From a bacterium (GTDB lineage: Bacteria > Cyanobacteriota > Vampirovibrionia > Gastranaerophilales > Gastranaerophilaceae), in assembly GCA_017536545.1 (NCBI GenBank), contig JAFXHF010000014.1:1-64000 (forward strand): DNA of 64,000 nucleotides. Reading direction: 5' to 3'. Every line of letters starts with the position of its first letter. The stretch's first letter is position 1. Shown piece by piece: positions 7,272 to 16,147 of this stretch. A model generated the notes under the pieces. That model had not been told where the DNA came from. It made no database searches and saw only the letters and a program-made list of their open reading frames with translations. A program made the position numbers and the translations under genes.

Positions 7272-8735
7272 TTAGATATTTGCCAACTTTTTATAGAAAT
7301 CATTTGCTTGTTCAAATTTATATGCAAAGTTAAGCAATTTAGTTTCTTGAAGTTGTGGTGCAAGAATTTGTAAACCGATTGGCATACCTGAATTATCAAA
7401 TCCTGCTGGAACGCTGATACCAGGAAGACCGGCCAAGTTACAGCTAATTGTTGCGATGTCTGTTAAGTACATTGCAAGTGGATCTGATGATTTTGCACCC
7501 ATTTCAAATGCTGTGTTAGGACAAGTTGGTGAAATTAGTACGTCAACTTTTTTGAATGCTTCAACAAATTCTTCTGTTACTAATGCTCTTAATTGTTGAG
7601 CTTTTTTGTAGTAAGCATCATAGTAACCAGAAGATAATGCGTATGTTCCAAGCATTATACGACGTTTAACTTCAGGACCAAAGCCTTCAGCTCTTGATTT
7701 TGTGTACATTTCCATCAAGTTTTCTGGATTTGAAGTTCTATAACCGTATTTAACACCATCAAATCTTGCTAAGTTTGATGAACATTCAGCAGTTGCTAAG
7801 ATGTAGTAAATTCCGATAGAGTATTTTAATTTGTCTAATGAAATTTCAACGATTTCGCAACCTAATTTTTTGTATGTTTCAATAGCGTTTTGAAGAGCTT
7901 GTTGTACTTCTGGAGCTAAACCTTCAGACATAAGTTCTTTAATAACGCCGACTTTTTTACCTCTGATATCATCACCTAAGTTTTGTGCATAGTGTTCAAC
8001 TGGTAAGTTTAATGAAGTTGAATCTTTAGCATCATAACCTGAAATTACTTCAAGTAGGTTTGCAGCATCTTCAACTGTTCTTGCAAATGGGCCGATTTGG
8101 TCTAAAGATGATGCGAATGCAATCAAACCATAACGAGAAACTCTACCATAAGTAGGTTTCATGCCAACAATACCACAAAAACTTGCAGGAAGACGGATTG
8201 AACCACCAGTATCAGAACCTAATGCAAGAGTAGATTCGCAAGCTGCAACGGCTGCTGCAGAACCACCTGATGAACCACCAGGAACTTTGTTTAAATCCCA
8301 AGGGTTGTGAACTTTATTAAATGCGGAGTTTTCATTTGAAGAACCCATTGCAAATTCGTCTAAGTTTGCTTTACCAACAATTGGAACTAAGTTATTTAAT
8401 AATTTTTCTGTAACAGTTGCGTTGTATGGAGAAACAAAGTTTTCCAAAATTTTACTTGATGCAGTTGTTTTAGAACCAACCAAGTTCATATTATCTTTTA
8501 ATGCAAGAGGAATACCTGCTAATAGAGGTAACTCTTCGCCTTTTGCAATTTTTTCGTCAACTTTTTTAGCTGTTTCAATAGCTGTATCTTGTGTTAATGA
8601 ATTGAAAGCACCTAATTTGCCCTCAAGTGAATTTATTCTTTCAAATGCCGCCTGAGTTAGTTCTAAAGCTGAAACTTCTTTATTTTTAAGAGCTTTGCTT
8701 TGCTCTGTTGCGGACTTTTTCAATAGCTCGTTCAT
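7272..8735 (-). CDS. gatA: Aspartyl/glutamyl-tRNA amidotransferase subunit A
   Basis: GatA is the glutaminase subunit of GatCAB, which converts Glu-tRNA(Gln) (and often Asp-tRNA(Asn)) to the amide form, so the organism charges at least tRNA-Gln indirectly. The 487 residues have the amidase-signature triad: Lys in LALKDN, cis-Ser in GGSSGGSAAAVAA and the nucleophile Ser in GSDTGGSIRLPASFCG. The ribosome site AAGGAGATAAT fixes the start. gatB and gatC are not adjacent. Confidence 0.97.
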   Translation of the reverse strand: MNELLKKSATEQSKALKNKEVSALELTQAAFERINSLEGKLGAFNSLTQDTAIETAKKVDEKIAKGEELPLLAGIPLALKDNMNLVGSKTTASSKILENFVSPYNATVTEKLLNNLVPIVGKANLDEFAMGSSNENSAFNKVHNPWDLNKVPGGSSGGSAAAVAACESTLALGSDTGGSIRLPASFCGIVGMKPTYGRVSRYGLIAFASSLDQIGPFARTVEDAANLLEVISGYDAKDSTSLNLPVEHYAQNLGDDIRGKKVGVIKELMSEGLAPEVQQALQNAIETYKKLGCEIVEISLDKLKYSIGIYYILATAECSSNLARFDGVKYGYRTSNPENLMEMYTKSRAEGFGPEVKRRIMLGTYALSSGYYDAYYKKAQQLRALVTEEFVEAFKKVDVLISPTCPNTAFEMGAKSSDPLAMYLTDIATISCNLAGLPGISVPAGFDNSGMPIGLQILAPQLQETKLLNFAYKFEQANDFYKKLANI

Positions 8736-8801
8736 ATTATCTCCTTAAAGCTAATCCTCTGAAAAAATTGTATGACAAACATGTCCGACAATCAAGCAAA
8801 T

Positions 8802-9497
8802 TTAAACGGTTTTACCTAATGTTTTAGAAATCTTTGAATGAATCACGTTTGCTTGGTTTAAATATTCAGTTAGTTTTTCGTAATTCTGTACTTTTTCACC
8901 ATAAGGAACGTTGATATCGATTAGCTCATCAACGCTTTTGCTGATTTCTGAAAGTTGTTCAAGTGAATCTGAAAGAGTTACAACAGAATTTATCTTCTTA
9001 GAAACTCTTGCTAAAATATGGCGTGAAATAAAATCTTGGATTTTATAAATTACAGGCATTTTTTCTTTAAAAGATTTATGAGAGAGTTGTTTTTTCTCCC
9101 CTAAAACTCTTCCACCGTACATTTGTTGTTTTCTTAATGTACTTAGTTCTTCCATAACCCTTTGGCGTTTCGCTTTTAAGCCAAGAGCTTCGTTTTGAGT
9201 TCCATAATTGTCTGCAACTTTGATTTTTGCATCTAAATCTTTAATAATAGATTCTTTTTCTTTGATGCGATATTCAACGCTCAAATCTTCTGTTTCGGCT
9301 TCGTCAAATTTGGTTTGATTTAGGATGGCAGAATCATAACCATTAAGACGTTTGATTGGATTGGTAGTATTTTGGACGGTATTAGGTTGTGGAGCATTCG
9401 CTGGGTTGAATTCTCCACTAAAAGGATTTACAGCCGAAAAATTATACTTTTGGCTGAATATATTTCCACCTATTTCATTTTTATTTCTACCATCCAT
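8802..9497 (-). CDS. Coiled-coil protein of unknown function
   Basis: 231 residues. The N-terminal 60 residues are Asn/Pro-rich and look disordered (FSAVNPFSGEFNPANAPQPN). Residues about 75-125 are charged and heptad-like (EYRIKEKESIIKDLDAKIKVADN...LKAKRQRVMEELSTLRKQQM), consistent with a coiled coil, and the C-terminal third is also helical. There is no signal peptide or membrane segment. It is the gene after the LptF/G permease on the same strand, 53 nt downstream; its own TAAAAT (9504-9509) lies 6 nt before the ATG, so it may have its own leaderless transcript. Confidence 0.65.
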   Translation of the reverse strand: MDGRNKNEIGGNIFSQKYNFSAVNPFSGEFNPANAPQPNTVQNTTNPIKRLNGYDSAILNQTKFDEAETEDLSVEYRIKEKESIIKDLDAKIKVADNYGTQNEALGLKAKRQRVMEELSTLRKQQMYGGRVLGEKKQLSHKSFKEKMPVIYKIQDFISRHILARVSKKINSVVTLSDSLEQLSEISKSVDELIDINVPYGEKVQNYEKLTEYLNQANVIHSKISKTLGKTV

Positions 9498-9550
9498 ACT
9501 TCTATTTTAAAACATGAAAAATAATTTTTTGCCCATTAAAAGTATGATTT

Positions 9551-10687
9551 TTAGCAAATAGTATAAACTTTTTTATAATATAACCAAGTTCCCCAGATTG
9601 TAAGAACAATATTTGGTAACCACGCTGCAATAAATGGTGCAAGTGAACCAGTTTCTCCAAAGGATAGAGATAGTGCTCTTACAAGATAATATGCAAAAAT
9701 AATTAAAATGCTGAATAAGAAGCCACGGTTATATCTTACACGAGGTGGTGTAATTGCAAGTGGAACTCCCAATAATACAAATACCAAAGTTGTTACTGGA
9801 AGTGCGATTTTATCGAATAATTCTGTTGTATAAACTTGTCTATCTTTTTCACTAAGGTCAGGATTTGATAAATGTTTCAATAGTCCTACAAAATTCATTT
9901 CTTTTGCAAGGTTTTTATTCATTTCTTTTGTCAAATCTAGTCCGAATTGTACTATTGATGTATCAAATAATGTTGTGTTTAGAACCTGTCCATCGTTTGC
10001 AATTGTATATGCAGCACCTTTTTCAAATTCCCATCCTTTTGGTGAGGTTTTACCTTCTCTAGCCTGTAGAACTTGAATTGTACCATCTTTTGAATTGTCT
10101 AAAACGGTTACGTTATGAAGAGTTTTCTTTTCGCAAGAACCAACATAGAATAATCTTTTAAGGTTTCCTCCACTAGAAATTTCTTTGAATACGAAATTCT
10201 TTTTACCATCAGGAATGTTCTTTTGACCCAATGCCCATAATGCCAAATCTTTTGATTGTCTATTCATTACTGGGACAAGGGTTTCGTTAATGAAGAAACT
10301 AGATAATGCCATTACTATTGCGAAAATAAAAATAGGTTTTGCAATCCTATTTAATCCAATACCGCAAGCTCTCATTACCGTAATTTCTGATGATAAACTT
10401 AGTCTATTTAGGGTCATTACTGTTGAAAGTAGAACGCCCATTGGGATTGTCATAACAATAACTGCAGGTAAGTTTAACAAAATAATAATGAATGCAACTT
10501 TGAATGGGATTCCAAATTTTGCAATCTGTTTAATCAAAGTAATAAAAGTGTCTGTCGCAAACAAAATAGTTGTGAAGATAAATACTCCCATTAAAAACAT
10601 TTCTATTACTTGTTTTAAGATATATTTATCTAAAATTTTTGTATTATTATACTTTTCTTTTATACTCTGAACTAATGTGTTAAACAT
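9551..10687 (-). CDS. LptF/LptG family lipid-export permease
   Basis: YjgP/YjgQ-type inner-membrane protein. LptF and LptG with LptB extract lipopolysaccharide from the inner membrane for the periplasmic bridge. The 378 residues show three N-terminal membrane helices (about 25-125, including LDKYILKQVIEMFLMGVFIF and NLPAVIVMTIPMGVLLSTVMTLNRLS), a periplasmic beta-jellyroll-like region (about 140-280) and three C-terminal helices (ALPVTTLVFVLLGVPLAITPP...). Only one such gene is here, so I cannot say F or G. The promoter TTGATT-17-TAAAAT (10717-10722, 10694-10699) ends 6 nt before the ATG, another leaderless arrangement. Its presence supports a two-membrane envelope. Confidence 0.9.
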   Translation of the reverse strand: MFNTLVQSIKEKYNNTKILDKYILKQVIEMFLMGVFIFTTILFATDTFITLIKQIAKFGIPFKVAFIIILLNLPAVIVMTIPMGVLLSTVMTLNRLSLSSEITVMRACGIGLNRIAKPIFIFAIVMALSSFFINETLVPVMNRQSKDLALWALGQKNIPDGKKNFVFKEISSGGNLKRLFYVGSCEKKTLHNVTVLDNSKDGTIQVLQAREGKTSPKGWEFEKGAAYTIANDGQVLNTTLFDTSIVQFGLDLTKEMNKNLAKEMNFVGLLKHLSNPDLSEKDRQVYTTELFDKIALPVTTLVFVLLGVPLAITPPRVRYNRGFLFSILIIFAYYLVRALSLSFGETGSLAPFIAAWLPNIVLTIWGTWLYYKKVYTIC

Positions 10688-10726
10688 AACCTGATTTTAA
10701 TCTAAAAAAAAGTTTTAATCAAATTA

Positions 10727-11374
10727 TTAATTAGAGTCTTTTAAAATCATAATTGTTTCTTCAATTTCGGTTTTTAGATATTCAAGTTGTTCTGAGATAT
10801 TGTTAGGATTGTAAATATAACCTGCACTACCATATGCTAAGTAAGGGTTGTATTTTTCGGCTTCACTTCGAAGTAGTGCAATAGATTTTGCGTGCATACT
10901 TAATTCCATTAGTCTTTTAAAAGATATGAAATGGCTTTCTGGTCTTTTTTCATATTTTGCTCTCAAATATTCAGCACTTTTGTTGAAATAATAAACTTTT
11001 GCATTGAAAATCTGTACATTGTCATTATTTTCAATCATGTCATAAATGCTTTCTAGCATTGGGATAAATTCATTTATGTCATTTATGTACTGAGAAGTTT
11101 TTTCACTCTTTAAAATTATATTTACAAATGTAGGGTTATCTCTTGGGGTTGGTTTAATTTCATTTTCAGAATTAAAGCTTTTTGAAGGGGTTACTTCAGG
11201 TGTTGGTTTTGATTCTTCTCTTGGCTCGTATCCTCGTGTTAGGTCTGGAAGCGTTCCGACATAACCCTTACCACCAGCAAAGCTTTCTGGTCTATCTGCG
11301 ACAGCTGATAAGCCACTTGATAATATCAGTAGCGACAAGATTAAAAGATTGTAAAAAAACTTACACTTTCTCAT
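10727..11374 (-). CDS. Exported protein of unknown function
   Basis: 215 residues. A signal peptide (MRKCKFFYNLLILSLLILSSGLSAVA-D) opens it, then a disordered Pro/Glu/Thr-rich linker, then a helical domain from about residue 85 (FVNIILKSEKTSQYINDINEFIPMLESIYDMI) to the end. No catalytic motif is visible. TATAAT (11381-11386) ends exactly 6 nt before the ATG with no ribosome site, so the mRNA is likely leaderless. It is followed by the LptF/G gene with its own promoter. Confidence 0.75.
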   Translation of the reverse strand: MRKCKFFYNLLILSLLILSSGLSAVADRPESFAGGKGYVGTLPDLTRGYEPREESKPTPEVTPSKSFNSENEIKPTPRDNPTFVNIILKSEKTSQYINDINEFIPMLESIYDMIENNDNVQIFNAKVYYFNKSAEYLRAKYEKRPESHFISFKRLMELSMHAKSIALLRSEAEKYNPYLAYGSAGYIYNPNNISEQLEYLKTEIEETIMILKDSN

Positions 11375-11420
11375 ACCATAATTATAATAATTATTTAGAA
11401 AAAATCATCGTATATTTACT

Positions 11421-11762
11421 TTATTTTTTATTGTGGGTATTTGAATTTGGGCAATTTATAGGGTTCCCGAAAGGTTGCATCAAGGGATTTGATTTGTAGT
11501 AGTTTTTTTGTTTGTGAGATTTTTTTCTTTCATCTTTTTCTAACTTTTTTATCATATTGTATTTTATTCTTTGGTCACTGGTAAGACATTTTTTGAATGC
11601 TTTACAATCAAGGTGTTTTAGTGTGATTTGTTCAGTGGATAAGTTTAAAACATTATTTATAATTGCTTCTGTATAAATATTTGATTCTTGGCATAAAATT
11701 TGAGCGTAACTAACATTTTGCAAAATTAAAAGAACAGATAATAATGGAACTATTTTTCTCAT
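11421..11762 (-). CDS. Small exported protein with LTxxQ-like region
   Basis: 113 residues. A signal peptide (MRKIVPLLSVLLILQNVSYA-Q) is followed by helices and the stretch CLTSDQRIKYNMIKKLEKDERKK, which resembles the LTxxQ motif of periplasmic stress proteins of the Spy/CpxP type, although the resemblance is short. Four cysteines may pair. The C-terminus is Asn/Lys-rich. Function unknown. Confidence 0.65.
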   Translation of the reverse strand: MRKIVPLLSVLLILQNVSYAQILCQESNIYTEAIINNVLNLSTEQITLKHLDCKAFKKCLTSDQRIKYNMIKKLEKDERKKSHKQKNYYKSNPLMQPFGNPINCPNSNTHNKK

Positions 11763-11954
11763 AAGAACAATTTTCTATCGAAAAATTTGTTGAAGATATA
11801 CCCAGTTAGAGAATGTTATATTAGCCTGCTATATACGTATGAAAAAGTTTTCAAATACTTGTCTAGTTTTTTTATTTGTAGTAAACTGACTATATATAGG
11901 TTAAATGTAAATTTTACACTTTATATAACTTTTTAGTAGAAAAAGGAGAAAATT

Positions 11955-13616
11955 ATGACAACAAAAGAATTCTTTACAACATCAGAAGAATTGAAACAAG
12001 TGATGTCAGCTGCTCGTGCTACTATTACAGCTCCTTTCTTTGGCAATAATGTTGAAGAAGTTAAATCTGTATCAGAAGCTTACAAGTTAGCTAAATCATC
12101 TTCAGGTACTATCGAATTAACTGGCATGCCAGTATTTCAACCTGAAAAATTAGGTTTACCTCAAGGTGCTAATCAATTGTTATTCAACGATGGTACAGTA
12201 GTTGGTCGTTGTGCAGCTGCTAGAAAAATCGTTGGCGAACCAGGTTGCGATTTAGGTTATTTATTACCAATCATCCGTGAAGCTATCTATGGAACACGTG
12301 ATAAATTGATGTATAAAACTGAAGCAGTTGTTGGCTTAGACAATGACTTCATGATTAAAGCTCACTTAATGATTCCAGAAGGATTCGAAAACGTTATGTA
12401 TTCTTGGATGTTAAACTTCCAATACATCAACGAAGCATATGCTGCAATGTACTCTGAATCAAGAGAATTACCAGAAGGTGATATCTATGTATTCTCTGAT
12501 CCAGATTGGACTCACCCAGACTTCCCATATGGTCTAACATTCTTTGACCCAGAACACAACTGTGCTTGTATCTTGGGTATGAGATACTTCGGTGAACACA
12601 AAAAAGGTACATTAACTCTTGCTTGGGGTGCTGCTGCTCGTAACGGTTATGCTTCTTGCCACGGTGGTATGAAACGTTATAACTTAGACGGCGGAAAATC
12701 TTTCCAAGTTGCAGTATTTGGTCTATCAGGTTCTGGTAAATCAACAATTACTCACGCTAAACACGGCGGTAAATATGATATTACAGTTCTTCACGATGAC
12801 GCTTTCATCATCAACGTTGAAGACAAATACACAATTGCTTTGGAACCAGCTTACTTTGATAAAACAGCTGACTACCCAATCGGTTGTGATGATAACAAAT
12901 ATATCTTAACTCAACAAAACAATGGTGCTATCGCTTTAGCTGATGGTAAAGTTGTTTCAGTTACTGAAGATATCAGAAATGGTAACGGTCGTGCAGTTAA
13001 ATCTAAATTATGGTCACCAAACAGAGTTGATAGAATTAACGAACCTATCAATGCTATTTTCTGGTTGATGAAAGACCCTACAATTCCTCCTGTATTGAAA
13101 TTGTCAGGTGCTTCATTAGGTTCAGCTATGGGTGCTACTCTAGCTACAAAACGTTCTTCAGCTGAAAGACTTGCTGCAGGTGTTGACCCTAACGCATTAG
13201 TTGTTGAACCATATGCTAACCCATTCAGAGTTTACCCATTATCAGTAGACTACACAAGATTTAAACAATTAATCGCTGATGGCGTTGATTGCTACATCTT
13301 GAATACTGGTGAATTCATGGGTACTAAAGTTCAACCTAAACATACATTAGGTATTATCGAAGCTATCGTTGAAGGTTCAGCTAACTTCCACAAATGGGAA
13401 AACTTCTCAGATATCGAAATTATGGATATCGAAGGTTTTGATGCTTCATTCTCTAATAAAGAATATGCTTCTCAATTTGTTGCTCGTATGAATGATAGAG
13501 TTAACTTCGTTAAATCAAGAGAAACTGAAAAAGCTGGTATCGACAAACTTCCTGCTGATGCTTTAGAAGCATTAGAAGCAGTTGTTTGCCAAGCTACTTC
13601 TTTAGCTTCAGTTTAA
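11955..13616 (+). CDS. pckA: Phosphoenolpyruvate carboxykinase (ATP), divergent
   Basis: PEPCK interconverts oxaloacetate plus ATP with PEP, CO2 and ADP; fermenters often run it toward oxaloacetate to gain ATP. Of 553 residues, 200-208 (YFGEHKKGT) match the catalytic Lys region (YAGEMKKS in the classical enzyme), CHGGMK supplies the metal-binding His, the P-loop is VFGLSGSGKSTI, and LHDDAFI takes the place of the kinase-2 motif GDDEHGW. These departures mark a divergent subfamily. Codon use is enriched in C-ending codons (AAC, TTC, CAC, ATC) compared with its neighbours, a sign of high expression. It has a strong AAAGGAG ribosome site and its own terminator. Confidence 0.8.
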   Translation: MTTKEFFTTSEELKQVMSAARATITAPFFGNNVEEVKSVSEAYKLAKSSSGTIELTGMPVFQPEKLGLPQGANQLLFNDGTVVGRCAAARKIVGEPGCDLGYLLPIIREAIYGTRDKLMYKTEAVVGLDNDFMIKAHLMIPEGFENVMYSWMLNFQYINEAYAAMYSESRELPEGDIYVFSDPDWTHPDFPYGLTFFDPEHNCACILGMRYFGEHKKGTLTLAWGAAARNGYASCHGGMKRYNLDGGKSFQVAVFGLSGSGKSTITHAKHGGKYDITVLHDDAFIINVEDKYTIALEPAYFDKTADYPIGCDDNKYILTQQNNGAIALADGKVVSVTEDIRNGNGRAVKSKLWSPNRVDRINEPINAIFWLMKDPTIPPVLKLSGASLGSAMGATLATKRSSAERLAAGVDPNALVVEPYANPFRVYPLSVDYTRFKQLIADGVDCYILNTGEFMGTKVQPKHTLGIIEAIVEGSANFHKWENFSDIEIMDIEGFDASFSNKEYASQFVARMNDRVNFVKSRETEKAGIDKLPADALEALEAVVCQATSLASV

Positions 13617-13639
13617 TCTATAACTTAGTTATATGGTAG

Positions 13640-13670
13640 AAAAGGTGGGTTTTTTAATCCACCTTTTTTA
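13640..13670 (+). terminator. pckA terminator
   Basis: AAAAGGTGG, a TTTTTTAAT-containing loop and CCACCTTTTTT form a stem followed by T residues directly downstream of the PEP carboxykinase gene. Confidence 0.8.
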
Positions 13671-13743
13671 TTTGTAATATATTTGCCCAAAGTTAAATTT
13701 ATGCTAAAATGAGGGTACTAAGAGTTGAAAAGGGAGAGTTTTT

Positions 13744-14127
13744 ATGGAAAGTATGAATAAATTTAAAGTTTTAACGGTAGTTATTATCTGTATGTTTTTA
13801 TTCGTTGTAGCTGCAATATATTCAAACACCAAAGATGTTGCTGGAAATCATATGCAAAAAGTTGAAAAAGCTGGTTCATATGACAAAAAACAAATAACAA
13901 ACTCTACTAAAACTAGTGATTCTGTTGAATCATTGCAATCTCAAGTTGAATTTTTGAACAAAAGAGTTGATGAATTAAGTCAAAAAGTTCGTTCAAATTC
14001 TTCTGGTATGAAATGTAAAGTTATCGGTGTTTACTCTTCAGAAGGTATTTTAAGATTAAGTCAAACTGCTGCTATTGAAGAGGCTCAAGATACAGGTGCA
14101 GATTTAGTTATTACTTGCTCATTATAA
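13744..14127 (+). CDS. Membrane-anchored coiled-coil protein
   Basis: 127 residues, unknown. One membrane segment at about residues 8-26 (LTVVIICMFLFVVAAIYS) is followed by a Ser/Thr-rich linker, a short coiled coil (SLQSQVEFLNKRVDELSQKVRS) and a compact C-terminal part (MKCKVIGVYSSEGILRLSQTAAIEEAQDTGADLVITCSL). The start follows AAAAGGGAGAG. Monocistronic with a terminator. Confidence 0.7.
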   Translation: MESMNKFKVLTVVIICMFLFVVAAIYSNTKDVAGNHMQKVEKAGSYDKKQITNSTKTSDSVESLQSQVEFLNKRVDELSQKVRSNSSGMKCKVIGVYSSEGILRLSQTAAIEEAQDTGADLVITCSL

Positions 14128-14142
14128 TAAAAGTTTTGCATA

Positions 14143-14182
14143 AAAAAAGAACTGGTGAAAATTTTTCAACCAGTTCTTTTTT
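14143..14182. terminator. Bidirectional terminator
   Basis: AAAAGAACTGGTGAAAA and TTTTTCAACCAGTTCTTTT pair almost completely, with A and T tracts on the two sides. It lies between the convergent 13744 gene and the ferredoxin gene. Confidence 0.85.
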
Positions 14183-14196
14183 ATTTGTTAATTTAA

Positions 14197-14373
14197 TTAT
14201 TCAACTTCGATTGCTGCAACTGGGCATGCATCAGCAGCTTCTTTAACTGCGTCAATGTTATCAGCAACTGCTGCTTCATTAACTACTGCTTTGTCTTCGA
14301 TTGAAAATACTGCATCACAGATAGATTCGCAAGCGCCGCATCCGATGCAACTGTCATTAACTTTAACTGTCAT
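14197..14373 (-). CDS. Single-cluster [4Fe-4S] ferredoxin
   Basis: A 58-residue low-potential electron carrier. The sequence starts MTVKVNDSCIGCGACESIC, giving Cys at positions 9, 12 and 15 plus 19, and a distal Cys in ACPVAAIEVE near residue 50. This is the Thermotoga/Desulfovibrio-type fold with one [4Fe-4S] cluster held by CxxCxxC and the distal CP; Cys19 is extra and could form a disulphide or help a second site. Very acidic. The AAGGAGAA ribosome site fits the start. A natural partner for the hydrogenases of this genome. Confidence 0.93.
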   Translation of the reverse strand: MTVKVNDSCIGCGACESICDAVFSIEDKAVVNEAAVADNIDAVKEAADACPVAAIEVE

Positions 14374-14401
14374 TTTTACGTTCTCCTTATTTTACATTTA
14401 C

Positions 14402-14452
14402 GTGAAATTTCTTTCACATTGAAATTATATAACAAACTATAGAAAATATCTA
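14402..14452 (-). promoter_or_regulatory. Ferredoxin promoter with palindromic operator
   Basis: On the minus strand TAGATA (14452-14447), a 17-bp spacer and TATAAT (14429-14424) form a promoter. The palindrome GTGAAATTTCTTTCAC (14402-14417) begins at the predicted start point, a position where a bound repressor would block initiation. Confidence 0.5.
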
Positions 14453-14463
14453 GTATGATATTT

Positions 14464-15639
14464 TTAAATCCACTCTCTGATGTATGAAGCAATTACATCA
14501 AAGCCTTCAATTTCACCTAAATTACCATTTGACGGTAATGATTTTGAGTAAATTAGGCAAGGAACTTTTTCTCTTGTGTGGTCAGTACCTGCAACGCATG
14601 GATCACAGCCGTGGTCAGCTGTTATGATTAACATATCATCTTCTTTTAATGCTTCTAAAATTGGTGTTAAGTATTCATCAATTTCTTCAATTGCTTTACC
14701 GTAACCTGCTGGGTCGTTTCTATGTCCAAATAACATATCAGTATCAACTAGATTTGTGAAAATTATTTCTCTATCTGAATATTTTAAACCTTTTTCGTAT
14801 GCAAGTTCTTCTAAAGGAAGTTCTTCTTTAATTGCTTTTAGGGTTAATTCTAAACCTTCTTTATTTGAACCTGTATGGATTGCGTGAGTGATGCCAGATT
14901 TTGAGAAAATATCTTCAATTTTCCCGATACCAATAACTTTTCCACCATCATCTTTTACTTCGTTTAATAAAGTTGGTGCGATAGGTTCGATTGAGTAATC
15001 ACGTCTATCTTTTGAAATTCTTGTCGGTTTTCCATCAATAACTTTGTATGGACGAGCAATTACTCTTGATACATAATAATCATCCTCTGTTAAAATTCTT
15101 CTTGCGATTTCACACCATTCGTATAATGTTTCAAGTGGGATAAGGTCTGTATCAACAGCAATTTGGAATACGCTGTCTGCAGATGTGTATATGATTGGGA
15201 ATTTTGTTGCGTGATGTTCATCGTTTAATTTTTCAATAATTGCTGTTCCGCTTGCTGGACAGTTTGCCAAAATTCCGCCACAATTTGTTTCTTTTATAAA
15301 TTTGTCGATTAGTTCTTGAGGGAAACCATTCGGGAATGTTGAAAAAGCTCTGTCTAAAACAATACCTGCAATTTCCCAGTGTCCAGTTGTGGTATCTTTC
15401 CCTTTAGATTTTTCCACTAAAGTTGCGTAAGTTGCAATCGGGTTTTCAACTTTTTTAATTCCTTCAAAATCTTGAAGGTTTCCTAATCCCATCTTTTCTA
15501 AATTAGGAACATTCAAACCTTTGTTAAATTCGCAAACGTGTTTTAGTGTGTTGCATTCTGGTACATCATTAAATTCGTGGCAATCAGGCATAGCACCAAT
15601 TCCCATAGAATCAATCACCATAATAATCGCTCTTGTCAT
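14464..15639 (-). CDS. deoB: Phosphopentomutase
   Basis: Interconverts ribose or deoxyribose 1- and 5-phosphate in nucleoside salvage. Alkaline-phosphatase fold with metal sites in IMVIDSMGIGAMPD (N-terminus), GKDTTTGHWE, TNLVDTDMLFGHRNDPAGY and ITADHGCDPCVAGTDHTREKVP. 391 residues, the usual length. Two ATGs are close together; the one at 15639 sits 8 nt from the AAAGGGGG ribosome site while the one at 15645 is only 2 nt away, so 15639 is chosen. Confidence 0.96.
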   Translation of the reverse strand: MTRAIIMVIDSMGIGAMPDCHEFNDVPECNTLKHVCEFNKGLNVPNLEKMGLGNLQDFEGIKKVENPIATYATLVEKSKGKDTTTGHWEIAGIVLDRAFSTFPNGFPQELIDKFIKETNCGGILANCPASGTAIIEKLNDEHHATKFPIIYTSADSVFQIAVDTDLIPLETLYEWCEIARRILTEDDYYVSRVIARPYKVIDGKPTRISKDRRDYSIEPIAPTLLNEVKDDGGKVIGIGKIEDIFSKSGITHAIHTGSNKEGLELTLKAIKEELPLEELAYEKGLKYSDREIIFTNLVDTDMLFGHRNDPAGYGKAIEEIDEYLTPILEALKEDDMLIITADHGCDPCVAGTDHTREKVPCLIYSKSLPSNGNLGEIEGFDVIASYIREWI

Positions 15640-15678
15640 ACTCATTTCCCCCTTTATTTGATATTAGCACAAAAGGGG

Positions 15679-16014
15679 TTATTTGTACCATGGTCTAAAG
15701 TTTTTAATTTGATTAATTGTATTGCTAAAATTTCCGTCAAAACAAATGCATCTATCATCTATATGTAGATGGGAAGGTTCTTTAATGTCGGTAATATCTG
15801 TTATGTATTTATCCAGATTATTTTTAATAAGCCATTTTGTTGCAAGGATTTTATTTCTTGTTGTGAAAATTTTTACGATAAAATTTTGCGATAAATTTTC
15901 AACAAATTCTTTTGCACCCTCTTTTATGTCGGGGATTTGCAACTCGTCAAATCTACCGTTATATTGGTTTAGAACTCCGTCAAGATCAACTAAAATGGTT
16001 TTTTTCTTTGTCAT
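15679..16014 (-). CDS. HAD-superfamily phosphatase-like protein
   Basis: 111 residues. Motif I is ILVDLDGVLNQ (two Asp, nucleophile and acid), motif II is the Thr of IFTTRN, and a late KEPSHLHIDDR gives the acidic motif IV. The short length without a cap domain resembles small 5'-nucleotidase-like HAD proteins found in bacteria and phages. Substrate is unknown. It is 39 nt upstream of deoB on the same strand and may feed the same nucleotide salvage route, which is inference from position. Confidence 0.75.
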   Translation of the reverse strand: MTKKKTILVDLDGVLNQYNGRFDELQIPDIKEGAKEFVENLSQNFIVKIFTTRNKILATKWLIKNNLDKYITDITDIKEPSHLHIDDRCICFDGNFSNTINQIKNFRPWYK

Positions 16015-16097
16015 ATATTCCTAATTCCTTTATCTAAATATAACGATAAAAGATTATTTTTTAAATTACCCATGTATCTATAATTTGTTTTAAATAA

Positions 16098-16147
16098 TTG
16101 GAATGTCATTCCTGTTAATATTCCAAAATATATCACAAAATTGGAAT
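16098..16147. promoter_or_regulatory. Repeated TTGGAAT half-sites before XRE gene
   Basis: TTGGAAT at 16098-16104 and again at 16141-16147, and the inverted form ATTCCAA at 16120-16126, flank the probable promoter of the XRE gene. The last copy touches its ATG, suggesting autoregulation. Confidence 0.45.
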
